Shown here: piece after piece, positions 10,231 to 18,911 of the stretch
Layout of the letters: the number at the start of each line of letters is the position of its first letter
Position numbering within the stretch: the first letter of the stretch is position 1
Assembly: GCF_003056305.1 (NCBI RefSeq)
Contig: NZ_PYVX01000001.1
Coordinates: 620,001 to 684,000 of the forward strand
Reading direction: 5' to 3'
Length of the DNA stretch: 64,000 bases
Source of the DNA: Halomonas denitrificans
GTDB lineage: Bacteria; Pseudomonadota; Gammaproteobacteria; Pseudomonadales; Halomonadaceae
The notes under the pieces: generated by a model
The model's input: only the letters and a program-made list of their open reading frames with translations
The model's database searches: none
Told to the model about the DNA's origin: nothing
Made by a program: the position numbers and the translations under genes

Positions 10231-10258
10231 GACGGCCGGGCGTGATGGCCCGGCCGTC
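10231..10258. other. Strong intercistronic hairpin in the sulfonate operon
   Basis: Perfect 11-bp stem GACGGCCGGGC / GCCCGGCCGTC with loop GTGATG, between the racemase and exporter genes. There is no T run on either side, so it is more likely an mRNA-stability or attenuation element than a full terminator. A weaker GC-rich dyad (CCCGCC..GGCGGG) lies nearby at about 10153-10170. Confidence 0.5.
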
Positions 10259-10290
10259 GACGCCCGGTCATGACGACCCGGGCGAAACGA

Positions 10291-11040
10291 TCAGGGCGTG
10301 ACGGCCTCGACGCCCTCGGCGGCGGTCACCACCTGTTCGGCCAGCACCCGGACGCTGTCCACGACCGGCAGCGAGCCGTCGAGTGCGTCGTCGATGACCG
10401 AGAGCTCGGTGCAGGCCAGCACCAGCACGTCCGCCCCGCGCGCCTTGAGGTCGTCGGCGGCCCGGGCGAAGGCCGCCAGGGTGTCGGGGTGACGCCCCTC
10501 CCCGCGCTTGACGGCGCGGATCACCTCGAGCACCGCGGCCTCGTCCTCGGGGTAGACCAGCGACAGGCCGCGCGCCTCGACGAAGCCCTCGTAGAGGCCG
10601 ATCTTGCGCAGCGCCGGCGAGCAGAGCAGGCCGACCCGCGCCCCGGGGACGGTGCGGGCGACGCTGTCCAGGGTCCGCTCGACGATGTGCCAGACCGGGA
10701 TGTCGACGGCGTCCTGGGCATCCTGCCAGTAGTAGTGGGCGGTGTTGCACGGCATCACCAGGAAGGCGGCGCCGGCCCGCTCGAGGCGCCGCGCCATCTC
10801 GGCGATCGCCGGCCCCGGGTTCTCGCCGTCGCCGTCGATCAGCGCCTTGATCCGCGACGGCACCTTGGGGTTGTTGTCCACCAGCAGGTGCACGTGGTCG
10901 ATGTCGTCCTCGGCGGGCGTGGCGTCGATCACCCGCTGCATGAAGGTCACGGTGGCATCGGGCCCCATGCCCCCCAGCACGCCGACCATGGTGTGCGGGT
11001 CGCGGGGGGAGGACGGGCGGTCGCGGTCGTGCATCGTCAT
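10291..11040 (-). CDS. Aspartate/glutamate-type amino acid racemase
   Basis: A 249-residue PLP-independent racemase of the Asp/Glu racemase superfamily. The two catalytic cysteines are visible in MPCNTAHYY (about residue 90) and LACTELSV (about 200), and GGMGPDATV is the usual N-terminal signature. The start is the ATG at 11040, with AGAGG upstream. It lies 20 bases after the TRAP large permease, inside the sulfonate operon. Cysteate is the sulfonate analogue of aspartate, so a plausible job is interconverting D- and L-cysteate ahead of the L-specific sulfo-lyase. That substrate is inference. Confidence 0.85.
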   Translation of the reverse strand: MTMHDRDRPSSPRDPHTMVGVLGGMGPDATVTFMQRVIDATPAEDDIDHVHLLVDNNPKVPSRIKALIDGDGENPGPAIAEMARRLERAGAAFLVMPCNTAHYYWQDAQDAVDIPVWHIVERTLDSVARTVPGARVGLLCSPALRKIGLYEGFVEARGLSLVYPEDEAAVLEVIRAVKRGEGRHPDTLAAFARAADDLKARGADVLVLACTELSVIDDALDGSLPVVDSVRVLAEQVVTAAEGVEAVTP

Positions 11041-11060
11041 CGTTTGCCTCTTATGGGGGA

Positions 11061-12341
11061 TCAGAAGCCCAGCACCGTGGGCAGCCACAGGGTGATCTGG
11101 GGGAAGAACGCCAGGATGAGGTCGATCACCACCATGGAGCCGACCAGCGGAATGGCGCGCACCGAGATGCGCTCGATGGAGACGTTGGCGATGCTCGAGC
11201 TGATGAACATGTTCTCCCCGAGCGGCGGCGTGGAGAAGCCGATGCCGAGGCTCACCACCAGCACGATCCCGAAGTGGATCGGATCGACGCCCAGCTCCAC
11301 CATCACCGGCAGCAGCACCGGGGTGACGATCATGATGGTCGCGAGGATCTCGATGAACATGCCGACGATCAGCAGGAAGCCGATCACCAGGATCCAGACC
11401 AGCCACAGGCTGTCGGTGATCTCGAGGATGCCCTGGGCGATCATCGCCGGGATGTGGTTCTCGACCAGGATGCGGCCGAAGGCGGTGGCGGTGAACATGA
11501 TGATCAGCACCCGTCCGGTCAGCCAGGTGGTGCTCTGGAAGGCCTCGTTGAGGCCGCGCAGCGACGACTCCTTGTGGATGAAGATGCCGACGAACAGGGC
11601 GTAGAAGATGGAGACCACCGCGGCCTCGGTGGGCGTGAACATCCCGGAGTAGATGCCGCCGAGGATCACCACCGGCGCCATGATCGACCAGAAGCCGTCC
11701 TTCAGGACCTTGAAGATGCGCTTCTTGTCGTAGCCCGTGCCCTCGGTCTGGTAGCCGTTGCGCTTGGCGGTGATGTAGTTGGCCACGATCAGGCCCACGC
11801 CGAGCATGATGCCGGGAAAGACCCCGGCCATGAACAGCGCCGAGATGGACTCGTTGGCGGTCACGCCGTAGATCACCAGCGGCATGCTGGGCGGGATCAC
11901 CACCCCGAGCCCGCCGGCGGTGGCGGTGATCGCCGCCGGGTAGCTGCGCCCGTAGCCGCGCTCGATCATCGCCGGTATCACCAGCATGCCCACCGCGGCG
12001 GTGGTCGCCGGCCCCGAGCCCGAGATCGCGCCGAAGAACATGCAGGCCATCACCGCGGCGGCACCCAGGCCGCCGGCGGCGGGCCCGGCCAGCTCCTCGG
12101 CGATATGGATCAGGCGCCGGGCGATGCCGGCGTCGCCCATCAGGGCGCCGGCCAGGATGAACGAGGGCAGCGCCATGAGCGGAAACGAGTTGATGGCGGA
12201 AAAGGCCAGCTCGATCAGCGAGCTGAGATCATCGCCGCTGAGGACGTAGACCGCCATGGAGGCGACCCCGAGGGCCACCACGATGGGCGCACCGAGAAAC
12301 AGCAGCGCCCCGAACATGGAAAAAAGAACCGTTGCGGCCAT
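11061..12341 (-). CDS. TRAP transporter large permease (DctM type)
   Basis: A 426-residue protein with about 12 hydrophobic helices and the DctM signatures GALFLGAPIVVALG, IPPSMPLVIYG and LGIGFSTPPLGENMF. It forms the sodium-driven channel part of a tripartite ATP-independent importer for organic acids. The small permease lies 5 bases upstream and the binding protein before that, so the three-part system is complete. Position between a DegT aminotransferase and a racemase in the CuyA operon suggests a sulfonate substrate. Confidence 0.93.
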   Translation of the reverse strand: MAATVLFSMFGALLFLGAPIVVALGVASMAVYVLSGDDLSSLIELAFSAINSFPLMALPSFILAGALMGDAGIARRLIHIAEELAGPAAGGLGAAAVMACMFFGAISGSGPATTAAVGMLVIPAMIERGYGRSYPAAITATAGGLGVVIPPSMPLVIYGVTANESISALFMAGVFPGIMLGVGLIVANYITAKRNGYQTEGTGYDKKRIFKVLKDGFWSIMAPVVILGGIYSGMFTPTEAAVVSIFYALFVGIFIHKESSLRGLNEAFQSTTWLTGRVLIIMFTATAFGRILVENHIPAMIAQGILEITDSLWLVWILVIGFLLIVGMFIEILATIMIVTPVLLPVMVELGVDPIHFGIVLVVSLGIGFSTPPLGENMFISSSIANVSIERISVRAIPLVGSMVVIDLILAFFPQITLWLPTVLGF

Positions 12342-12346
12342 CAGGC

Positions 12347-12901
12347 TTACCCCTTGCCGTTAGAAGAGGAGTCGCCGGTGGTGTTGGACTCCCCCTCGGT
12401 AATCTTGCTGACTTCCTGCTGCTCCACGTCGCCGGGTTCGATGCCCTTGACCAGCTTCAGGTACTGCACCTGCAGCACGCGAAAGGCCATCAGCACGAAG
12501 GCGATGGGGAACACGAAATAGACGTAGGCCAGCGACCAGCCCAGGGCCGGCGAGTCGTAGGGAAACTCCAGCAGCAGCCCGATCAGGTCCAGGCTCTTCC
12601 AGGCCAGCACCAGGCAGAAGCCCACCCAGACCAGGTCGACCAGCAGCAGCAGGGTGTTGGCGACGCGCCTGGGCATCATCTTGATGTGGGTCTGCAGGCG
12701 GTTATGGGCCCCCAGGTGGGCCGCATGGGCCGCCCCCAGGAACACGAACCAGACGAACGCGTAGCGCGCCAGTTCCTCGATCCAGGCCATGCCGATGCCC
12801 AGCGTCACGCGCATCACCACCTGCGCGAACAGCAGCACGACGAACAACCCGAGCAGGAAGCGGCAGGCGTAATCCTCGATATGATTGAGCTTGTCTAACA
12901 C
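12347..12901 (-). CDS. TRAP transporter small permease (DctQ type)
   Basis: A 184-residue four-helix membrane protein with the DctQ signature RYAFVWFVFLGAA near residue 45-60 and a hydrophilic C-terminal tail of about 40 residues. It pairs with the DctM subunit 5 bases downstream. Its start is 76 bases after the binding-protein stop. Confidence 0.9.
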   Translation of the reverse strand: MLDKLNHIEDYACRFLLGLFVVLLFAQVVMRVTLGIGMAWIEELARYAFVWFVFLGAAHAAHLGAHNRLQTHIKMMPRRVANTLLLLVDLVWVGFCLVLAWKSLDLIGLLLEFPYDSPALGWSLAYVYFVFPIAFVLMAFRVLQVQYLKLVKGIEPGDVEQQEVSKITEGESNTTGDSSSNGKG

Positions 12902-12977
12902 GTAAGCCTCCTTCCCCGGTGGGAGTGCGAGAAGCGTCGAGGGCCGGGCGACGCGGCGTCGCCCGGCCCGACCTCAC

Positions 12978-13961
12978 TCAGTGCCCCAGGGCCTTCTGCA
13001 TTTCCTCGAAGGCTTCCTGCCCGCCGATCTCGTCATAGAACTCCGGCCAGACCTGCTCCTTGGCGATGCGTACCCACTCTTCCTCGTCCTCGAGGGTCGA
13101 GACCTCGACCCCTTCGGCCTCCATGCCGGCGCGGGCCTTGGAGGCCTCGGTCAGCTGGAACTGCAGCGCGTAGAGCTGCGCCTCGAGGCCGGCCCGATCG
13201 ATGATCTCGCGCTCCTCGTCGGAGAGCTTCTCGTAGGTCCGCACGCCCATCACGATGGGCTGCAGGGAGTACTGGTAGTGGATCTCGGTGAGGTAGTCCT
13301 GCACCTCCTGGAACTTCATCGTGTAGTTGACGATGTAGGGGTTGTCCTGACCGTCGATCACGCCCTGCTGCAGGCCGGTGAAGACCTCCGGCCAGGACAT
13401 GCTGATCGGGCTGGCGCCCCAGGCCTCGTAGGTGGCGAGCATCAGCTCGTTCTGCGGCACCCGCACCTTGAGCCCCTCGATGTCCTCGAGGGTGGTCACC
13501 GGGCGCTGGGAGTTGGTCAGGTAGCGGAAGTTGGAATAGAGCCAGCTGACGATGTGCACGCCGGCTTCCTCTTCGGCGATGGCGTTCCAGCGATCCGCCA
13601 GCGGGCCGGTGGTGGCCTTGACCGCGTCGGCGTGGCTGCGGATCGCGTAGGGCATGGTCAGGGCGCCGAGGCGCGGCGCATACGGCGTCAGGTTGCCCAC
13701 GCCCACCAGGGCGAAGTCGAGCTTGCCGATGCGGGTGTCCTGGATCATGCCGGTCTCGGAGCCGAGCTGGCCGCCGGGGAACAGCTCGACCTGCATCTCG
13801 CCGCCGGAGAGCGACTCGACCAGCTCCTCGAAGCGCTGCGCCAGGGCCCCCTGGTCGGAATCCATGGGATCGCCCATGCCGACCTTGAAGGTCTCGGCCT
13901 GGACGGCCTGGGTGGTCAGCGTGGCCAGCACGGCGGAAGCCAAGAGAGTTTTCTTGAACAT
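12978..13961 (-). CDS. TRAP transporter substrate-binding protein (DctP type)
   Basis: A 327-residue periplasmic binding protein. I begin at MFKKTLLAS because GGAGTG lies 8 bases upstream and this gives a clean signal peptide ending at VQA (about residue 22); a longer frame reaches 13982. DctP-family features include the organic-acid-binding Arg in LKVRVPQNE and the GVIDGQDNP loop that contacts the ligand. In the CuyA operon the expected ligand is a small sulfonate; this is inferred from neighbours. Confidence 0.9.
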   Translation of the reverse strand: MFKKTLLASAVLATLTTQAVQAETFKVGMGDPMDSDQGALAQRFEELVESLSGGEMQVELFPGGQLGSETGMIQDTRIGKLDFALVGVGNLTPYAPRLGALTMPYAIRSHADAVKATTGPLADRWNAIAEEEAGVHIVSWLYSNFRYLTNSQRPVTTLEDIEGLKVRVPQNELMLATYEAWGASPISMSWPEVFTGLQQGVIDGQDNPYIVNYTMKFQEVQDYLTEIHYQYSLQPIVMGVRTYEKLSDEEREIIDRAGLEAQLYALQFQLTEASKARAGMEAEGVEVSTLEDEEEWVRIAKEQVWPEFYDEIGGQEAFEEMQKALGH

Positions 13962-14018
13962 TGTTGTCACTCCATTCTTCATCGGGTGGGTGCTGCTACT
14001 GCGTACGCAACGTACGCA

Positions 14019-15227
14019 CTACCCGCGGGTAGTCGTGTCGGTGGCCTGCGCCAGGGCATCGCCGAGCAGCTCGGCGATGTCGTCGCAGTCGTGTTCGTCG
14101 AAGGTCAACGGCAGCCTCAGGTCGCACAGCGTGGCGAGGATCCGGTCGGCGTTGGGCAGCGGGCGCGTCTCGGTCAGGTAGCCCCAGCTGTCGTAGCGGC
14201 TGGTGTAGTCCTCGGGCTGGGGCTTGCCGTACCACTTGAGCGGGATGCCCCGCGCCTCGCAGCCGGCGATGAACCGGGCGATCGCGTCATGGGAGAGCGA
14301 CGGCAGCCGGAACTGGATCGAGCTGCCGACGAAGTCCTCCCGCGCGGGCCGCGGAATCGTCTCGACCGGGGCCATCTCGGCCAGCGCGCCCTCGAGGCGG
14401 CGGTAGAGCGCGTTCCAGCGACGCTGGCGCGAGGCGAGCTCGGCCAGCTGCGGGCGCAGGATCGCCGCGCGCAGGTTGTCCATCCGCCCGCTCATGTTGG
14501 GCGTCACCAGCCGGGTCTCGGCGAAGGTATCGGCCGGCGGGGCCGCCAGGTGACGGTCGTAGAGCATGTAGGAACCCGACATGATCACCGCACGGCGCAT
14601 CACCTCGGGGTCGTCGGTGCTCAGAAGCCCCCCCTCGCCGGAGTTGAGGTGCTTGTAGGTCTGGGTGCTGAAGCAGCCCACCTTGCCGAAGGTGCCGCTG
14701 GGCCGGCCGTCGTAGCGGGCCCCCATGGTATGGGCGCAGTCCTCGATCAGGGTGATGCCGTGGGCCTCGCAGACCGCCACGATGGCGTTCATGTCGCCGA
14801 TGTGGCCGCGCATGTGCGAGAGCAGGAAGAAGCGCGCGCCGCTCTCCTTGGCCGCGGCGGCCAGATCATCGGGATCGACGGTGGTGTCCTCCTGAATGTC
14901 CACCAGCACGGCCTCGCCGCCCGCGGCGTGGATGCTGCCCGGCACCGGCGAGAGCGTGAAGGCGTTGCACAGCACCGCCTCGCCGCGCTCAAGCCCGCAA
15001 GCGCGCAGCGCCAGCTGCAGCGCATAGCCACCGGAGGCGCAGGCCAGCACGTAGGGCACGCCCAGGCTCGCCGCGAACTCCTGTTCCAGCAAGGCGGTCG
15101 CGCCCTTCTCGCCCTCGACCAGGTTGTAGCGATGCAGGCGGCCGGTGCGCATGACCTCCACCGCGGCCTCGATCGCCTCCTCGGCGATCGGCTCCTGCTG
15201 GGTAAAGGATTTCGAGAAACGGCGCAT
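14019..15227 (-). CDS. DegT/DnrJ/EryC1-family PLP aminotransferase
   Basis: A 402-residue type I-fold aminotransferase. The internal-aldimine lysine is in TQTYKHLNSGEGG (about residue 205) and the PLP-binding Asp in LIEDCAHTMG (about 175). The family normally transaminates keto-sugars, but divergent members act on other substrates. It starts 10 bases after the HisD-like gene with GAGG upstream, so it is tightly coupled to it. In this operon it could transaminate a keto-sulfonate (sulfopyruvate or 3-hydroxy-2-oxopropanesulfonate) or the amino alcohol itself. Which of these it does cannot be told from sequence. Confidence 0.85.
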   Translation of the reverse strand: MRRFSKSFTQQEPIAEEAIEAAVEVMRTGRLHRYNLVEGEKGATALLEQEFAASLGVPYVLACASGGYALQLALRACGLERGEAVLCNAFTLSPVPGSIHAAGGEAVLVDIQEDTTVDPDDLAAAAKESGARFFLLSHMRGHIGDMNAIVAVCEAHGITLIEDCAHTMGARYDGRPSGTFGKVGCFSTQTYKHLNSGEGGLLSTDDPEVMRRAVIMSGSYMLYDRHLAAPPADTFAETRLVTPNMSGRMDNLRAAILRPQLAELASRQRRWNALYRRLEGALAEMAPVETIPRPAREDFVGSSIQFRLPSLSHDAIARFIAGCEARGIPLKWYGKPQPEDYTSRYDSWGYLTETRPLPNADRILATLCDLRLPLTFDEHDCDDIAELLGDALAQATDTTTRG

Positions 15228-15237
15228 GGGACCTACC

Positions 15238-16554
15238 TCAGTAACGCTGCTGGTGATGGACGGGGAAATCCCACTGCTCGTCGGGGAAGTACTTGGTCAG
15301 GCGCCAGTCGCAGGCCCGGGCGTGCCCTTCCATGCCCTCGACGCGGGAGATGCGCGAGCCCACGGCGCTGAAGGTCCGGTTGGCCTCCTCGCTGAGCTGC
15401 TGGGTGGTCAGTACCTTCATGAACTTGTGCACGTTCAGGCCACCGCTGTAGCGACCGGCGCGCTTGGTCGGCAGGATGTGGTTGGTGCCCGAGCACTTGT
15501 CGCCATGGGTGACGGTGCTGCCCTCGCCGAGGAACAGCGAGCCGTAGTTGCGCAGGTGCTCCTTCCACCAGTCGAGGTCCTCGCACAGCACCTGCAGGTG
15601 CTCGCAGGCGTAGCGATCGCTCACCTCGACGACCTCCTCGCGGGTGTCGCCCAGGATCACCTCGCCGTGGTCGCGCCAGGCGGCGTGGATGACGTCGGCG
15701 TTGGGCATGTCGTCGGCGACCTTGGGCACCAGCTCGATGACCTTCCGGCCCAGCGCCTCGCTGGTGGTGAACAGCCACACCGGCGAGTTGGTGCCGTGCT
15801 CGGCCTGGGAGACCAGGTCGACGGCGATGGTCATCGGATCGGCGGAGTCGTCGGCGATCACCGCCGATTCGGTCGGGCCGGCGAAGACGTCGATGCCGAC
15901 CTGGCCGAACAGCAGGCGCTTGGCCTCGGCCACGTAGGCGTTGCCCGGACCGACCAGGATGTCGGCCTCGCGCCCGCCGAACAGGCCGAAGGCCATGCTC
16001 GCCATGGCGTGCACGCCGCCCATCTCGAGGATCATGTCGGCGCCGGCCACGTGCAGCGCGTAGACCACCGCCGGGTTGATGCTGTCGCCGCGGGGCGGGG
16101 AGCAGGCCACCACGTGGGGCACGCCGGCCGCCTTGGCGGTCGCCACGCTCATCAGCGCCGAGGCGGCGTGGGCATAGCGGCCGCCGGGGATGTAGCAGCC
16201 GGCGCAGTCGACCGGCAGCACCCGCTGGCCGAGCAGCACGCCGGGCTCGGTCTCGATCTCGAAGGAGGTCAGGCTGTCGCGCTGCGCCTCGGCGAAGCGG
16301 CGGATCTGGCGATGGGCGAAGTCGATGTCGTCCTTCACCGACTGCGGCACGCTGTCGATCAGGCGCTGGCGCTTCTCGTCGCTGAGCACGAAGTCGCCGG
16401 TCCAGCCATCGAACTTCTCGGCGTACTCGCGCACGGCCGGCTCGCCCCGCTCGCGAATGTCGTCGAGCATCTGGCGCACCGCGGCGGTGACCCGTTGATC
16501 CTCGGCGGCGACGCCCTCGGCGCCCTCCGCCTGCTTGAGATGTCGAATTGTCAT
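15238..16554 (-). CDS. HisD-family dehydrogenase (HpsN-like, sulfonate alcohol to acid)
   Basis: 438 residues, a histidinol-dehydrogenase homologue that is not in a his operon. Zinc ligands and catalytic residues of HisD are all present: Gln and His in SQAEHGTN, the Glu-His pair in ACEHLQV, Asp in HGDKCSGTNH and His in MEGHARA. HpsN, of this family, oxidises dihydroxypropanesulfonate (DHPS) to sulfolactate; HisD itself makes the matching four-electron oxidation of an amino alcohol to an amino acid. Next to CuyA, oxidation of cysteinolate to cysteate, or of DHPS to sulfolactate, are the leading readings. No sulfolactate dehydrogenase or SuyAB is in view. Confidence 0.85.
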   Translation of the reverse strand: MTIRHLKQAEGAEGVAAEDQRVTAAVRQMLDDIRERGEPAVREYAEKFDGWTGDFVLSDEKRQRLIDSVPQSVKDDIDFAHRQIRRFAEAQRDSLTSFEIETEPGVLLGQRVLPVDCAGCYIPGGRYAHAASALMSVATAKAAGVPHVVACSPPRGDSINPAVVYALHVAGADMILEMGGVHAMASMAFGLFGGREADILVGPGNAYVAEAKRLLFGQVGIDVFAGPTESAVIADDSADPMTIAVDLVSQAEHGTNSPVWLFTTSEALGRKVIELVPKVADDMPNADVIHAAWRDHGEVILGDTREEVVEVSDRYACEHLQVLCEDLDWWKEHLRNYGSLFLGEGSTVTHGDKCSGTNHILPTKRAGRYSGGLNVHKFMKVLTTQQLSEEANRTFSAVGSRISRVEGMEGHARACDWRLTKYFPDEQWDFPVHHQQRY

Positions 16555-16599
16555 TGTCTACTCCGCAATGGCGCTAACGGCTCAAATCTCTGATGAATC

Positions 16600-16619
16600 C
16601 CCCGGGGCGCACCCCGGGG
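16600..16619. other. Self-complementary hairpin between cuyA and the HisD-like gene
   Basis: CCCCGGGG-CGCA-CCCCGGGG in the 112-base gap between the first two genes of the operon. There is no T run on either strand. It would stall exonucleases and could set unequal expression of cuyA relative to the rest. Confidence 0.5.
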
Positions 16620-16666
16620 ACGACGACGCGGCCCCACACGGCCCGGCGAGGGCCGGGGGCCGGCCG

Positions 16667-17680
16667 TCACGCCTGGTAGTCGGGGAAGCCGAAGGCATCC
16701 GGGTAGCCGAACAGCGCGACGCTGCCGCCGGTGTGCAGGAACACCACGTTCTCGCCGGCCTTGAAGTGGCCCTTGCGGATCAGGTCGATCAGGCCCGCCA
16801 TGCCTTTGCCGGAGTAGACCGGATCGAGCAGGATGCCCTCGTGGCGCGCCAGCAGGGTGACGGCCTCGACCATGCTCTCGGTGGGGATGCCGTAGCCCTC
16901 GCCCACGTAGTCGCAGTTGGCCACGACGTCCTCGCGGGAGACCACGCCGGAGAGGCCGAGCTTGGCCTCGGTCTTCTGAGCCAGCGCGAAGACGTTGGCC
17001 TCCTGCTTGTCCTTGGGCGCGCGCACGCCGACGCCGAGCACCGGGATGCCGGCGTTGCAGGCGGCCAGGCCCGTGACGAGGCCGGCCTGGGTGCCGGCGC
17101 TGCCGGTGGCGTGCACCAGGTGGTCGATCTGCAGGCCCATGTCGTTGGCCTGGGCGAGCAGCTCCAGGGCGGCGTTGACGTAGCCCAGGGCGCCGATCTC
17201 GTTGGAGCCGCCGCCGGGAATGATGTAGGGGGTCTTGCCATCGGCCTTCAGGGTCTCGGCCAGGGCCTCCATCTCGGCCGCCATGTCGGCGCCGCCGGGG
17301 CGCTTCTCGACGCTGGCGCCGTGCAGCTGGTCGAGGAAGACGTTGCCGTTGTAGTTGTAGGCCGGGTCGTGGCTGCCGGTGCGATCCTCGAGCAGGATGT
17401 GGCACTTGAGGCCCAGCTTGCAGGCCGCCGCGACGGTCTGGCGGGCGTGGTTCGACTGGGTCGCGCCCTGGGTGATGATGGTGTCGGCGCCCTTCTCCAG
17501 GGCATCGGCCATCAGGAACTCGAGCTTGCGGGTCTTGTTGCCGCCGGTGGAGAGGCCGGTGCAGTCATCGCGCTTGATCCACAGGCGCGGGCCACCCAGC
17601 AGACGGCTCAGGTTGTCCATCGGCTCGAGCGGCGTCGGCATGTGGCCGAGGCGGACACGGGGAAAACGGGAAAGGTGCAT
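16667..17680 (-). CDS. cuyA: L-cysteate sulfo-lyase
   Basis: A 337-residue PLP enzyme of the D-cysteine desulfhydrase/ACC deaminase fold. CuyA splits L-cysteate into pyruvate, ammonia and sulfite. The start MHLSRFPR matches the family, and a GGAGG lies 6 bases upstream; a longer frame reaches 17713. The PLP lysine is in [11 protein letters not shown], and [11 protein letters not shown] and [11 protein letters not shown] form the phosphate and substrate loops. It is the first gene of the operon and is divergent from a LysR gene, the arrangement known for cuyA/cuyR. Desulfhydrase or deaminase activity is possible, but neighbours (exporter, TRAP, racemase) favour sulfo-lyase. Confidence 0.85.
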   Translation of the reverse strand: MHLSRFPRVRLGHMPTPLEPMDNLSRLLGGPRLWIKRDDCTGLSTGGNKTRKLEFLMADALEKGADTIITQGATQSNHARQTVAAACKLGLKCHILLEDRTGSHDPAYNYNGNVFLDQLHGASVEKRPGGADMAAEMEALAETLKADGKTPYIIPGGGSNEIGALGYVNAALELLAQANDMGLQIDHLVHATGSAGTQAGLVTGLAACNAGIPVLGVGVRAPKDKQEANVFALAQKTEAKLGLSGVVSREDVVANCDYVGEGYGIPTESMVEAVTLLARHEGILLDPVYSGKGMAGLIDLIRKGHFKAGENVVFLHTGGSVALFGYPDAFGFPDYQA

Positions 17681-17895
17681 ACGAGCCTCCAGGCGGGTAA
17701 TTTGTTGTGGCATAAGCGTGCTCTCGAAATGAGACGGTCAACGGGCCGGCGAGTCACCGTTCGCCACCGACCGGTCTGTCTCAAAGCTAATACGAGCGCA
17801 CCGACGCGGACCAATGCCAAGATGCTCGTGAGCGGTTACTTTTTTGCATACACCACAGATTTGTCTTTTCCTGTACTGCCTCCCGGAAAATTGTT
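17681..17895. promoter_or_regulatory. Divergent control region between cuyA and its LysR regulator
   Basis: This 215-base gap separates divergent starts and must hold both promoters. Its LysR-gene side is markedly AT-rich (around 17845-17895, TTTTTTGCATAC and TTTGTCTTTTCC), as expected for promoters and LysR-type sites. I do not see a clear symmetrical T-N11-A box, so no exact operator is called. Confidence 0.45.
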
Positions 17896-18801
17896 ATGAA
17901 AATCGAATGGATTGAAGATTTTCTTGCTTTGATCGAGGCAGGCACCTTCTCCCAGGCCGCCGAGGTGCGCCACGTCACCCAGCCGGCCTTCTCGCGACGC
18001 ATCCGCCAGCTCGAGGAGTGGCTGGGGGTCGAGCTGATCGATCGCCACTCGCCGCGCCTCGCCCTCACGCCCCACGCGCGGACCTACGAGCCGTCGATGC
18101 GCGACTGGCTGGCACGCCTCTACGCCATGCGCAGCCGCATCCGCGCGGACGCTAAGCACGGTCCCCGGGCGATCCTGACCACCCAGCACACCCTCACCGT
18201 GAGCTACCTGCCCCGGCTGCTGCGCCACTTCCGGCGGCGCGCCCCCGAGGCGCGCCTGCAGGTGCGCTCGTCGGATCGCAGCGACTGCATCCGCAACTTT
18301 CAGCGCGGCGAGGCCGACCTGCTGCTGTGCAGCGAGCTCGAGGGGGCACCGCTGTTCCTCGATCGCGAGGAGATCGAGCGCGTGCCGCTGGGCGTGGAGC
18401 AGCTGATCCCGGTCTGCGCCGCGAACCAGCAGGGGCAGCCGCTGTTCGATCTCGAGGGCCGGTCACACCTGCCGCTGATCGGCTACGAGCCGGACAGCTT
18501 CCTCGGCGGGGTGCTGGCGAGCCCCTATATGCTCGACCTGCAGCGCCGCTTCGATACCGAGCTGGTCTGCGAGACCTCGTTCACCATCGGCATCCGCGAG
18601 TTGACCCTGTCGGGGCTGGGGATCGGCTGGCTGCCCCACGGCCTGATCGAGGAGGACCTGATCGCCGGCCGGCTGACCTCGCTGCTGGACACCCTGGGCG
18701 GGCCGAAACTGGTCGTGGCCTGCTACCGCCAGCCCGACGTCGAGTCCAGCTCGCTCGAGACCCTGTGGCGGCTGATGCACGACCGCCCCCCGACGATCTG
18801 A
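17896..18801 (+). CDS. LysR-family regulator of the sulfonate operon (CuyR-like)
   Basis: A 301-residue LysR protein with an N-terminal winged HTH (about 1-60, GTFSQAAEVRHVTQPAFSRR) and a periplasmic-binding-like effector domain (about 95-295). It is divergent from cuyA with about 215 bases between starts, the usual layout for a LysR activator and its target. The effector is probably a pathway sulfonate such as cysteate. The Shine-Dalgarno is weak (GGAAAA). No other obvious target lies downstream; the next gene is a universal stress protein. Confidence 0.85.
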   Translation: MKIEWIEDFLALIEAGTFSQAAEVRHVTQPAFSRRIRQLEEWLGVELIDRHSPRLALTPHARTYEPSMRDWLARLYAMRSRIRADAKHGPRAILTTQHTLTVSYLPRLLRHFRRRAPEARLQVRSSDRSDCIRNFQRGEADLLLCSELEGAPLFLDREEIERVPLGVEQLIPVCAANQQGQPLFDLEGRSHLPLIGYEPDSFLGGVLASPYMLDLQRRFDTELVCETSFTIGIRELTLSGLGIGWLPHGLIEEDLIAGRLTSLLDTLGGPKLVVACYRQPDVESSSLETLWRLMHDRPPTI

Positions 18802-18911
18802 CGCACCCCCCGACGTTCGGCGCCAGGGGGCCAGTGCGATAAGCTAGGAAGTGCTGACTATCACTGATCGCGCGACGCGGCCCCCGATGCCGCGCCGTCG
18901 AAGGAGGCATG

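Noticed and set aside
15238..16554. Histidine-biosynthetic hisD
   Set aside because: No other his gene is near, and the operon carries cuyA, TRAP and an exporter; the HpsN-like reading fits better.
16667..17680. ACC deaminase or D-cysteine desulfhydrase
   Set aside because: Same fold, but the MHLSRFPR start, divergent LysR and sulfite-exporter context favour CuyA.
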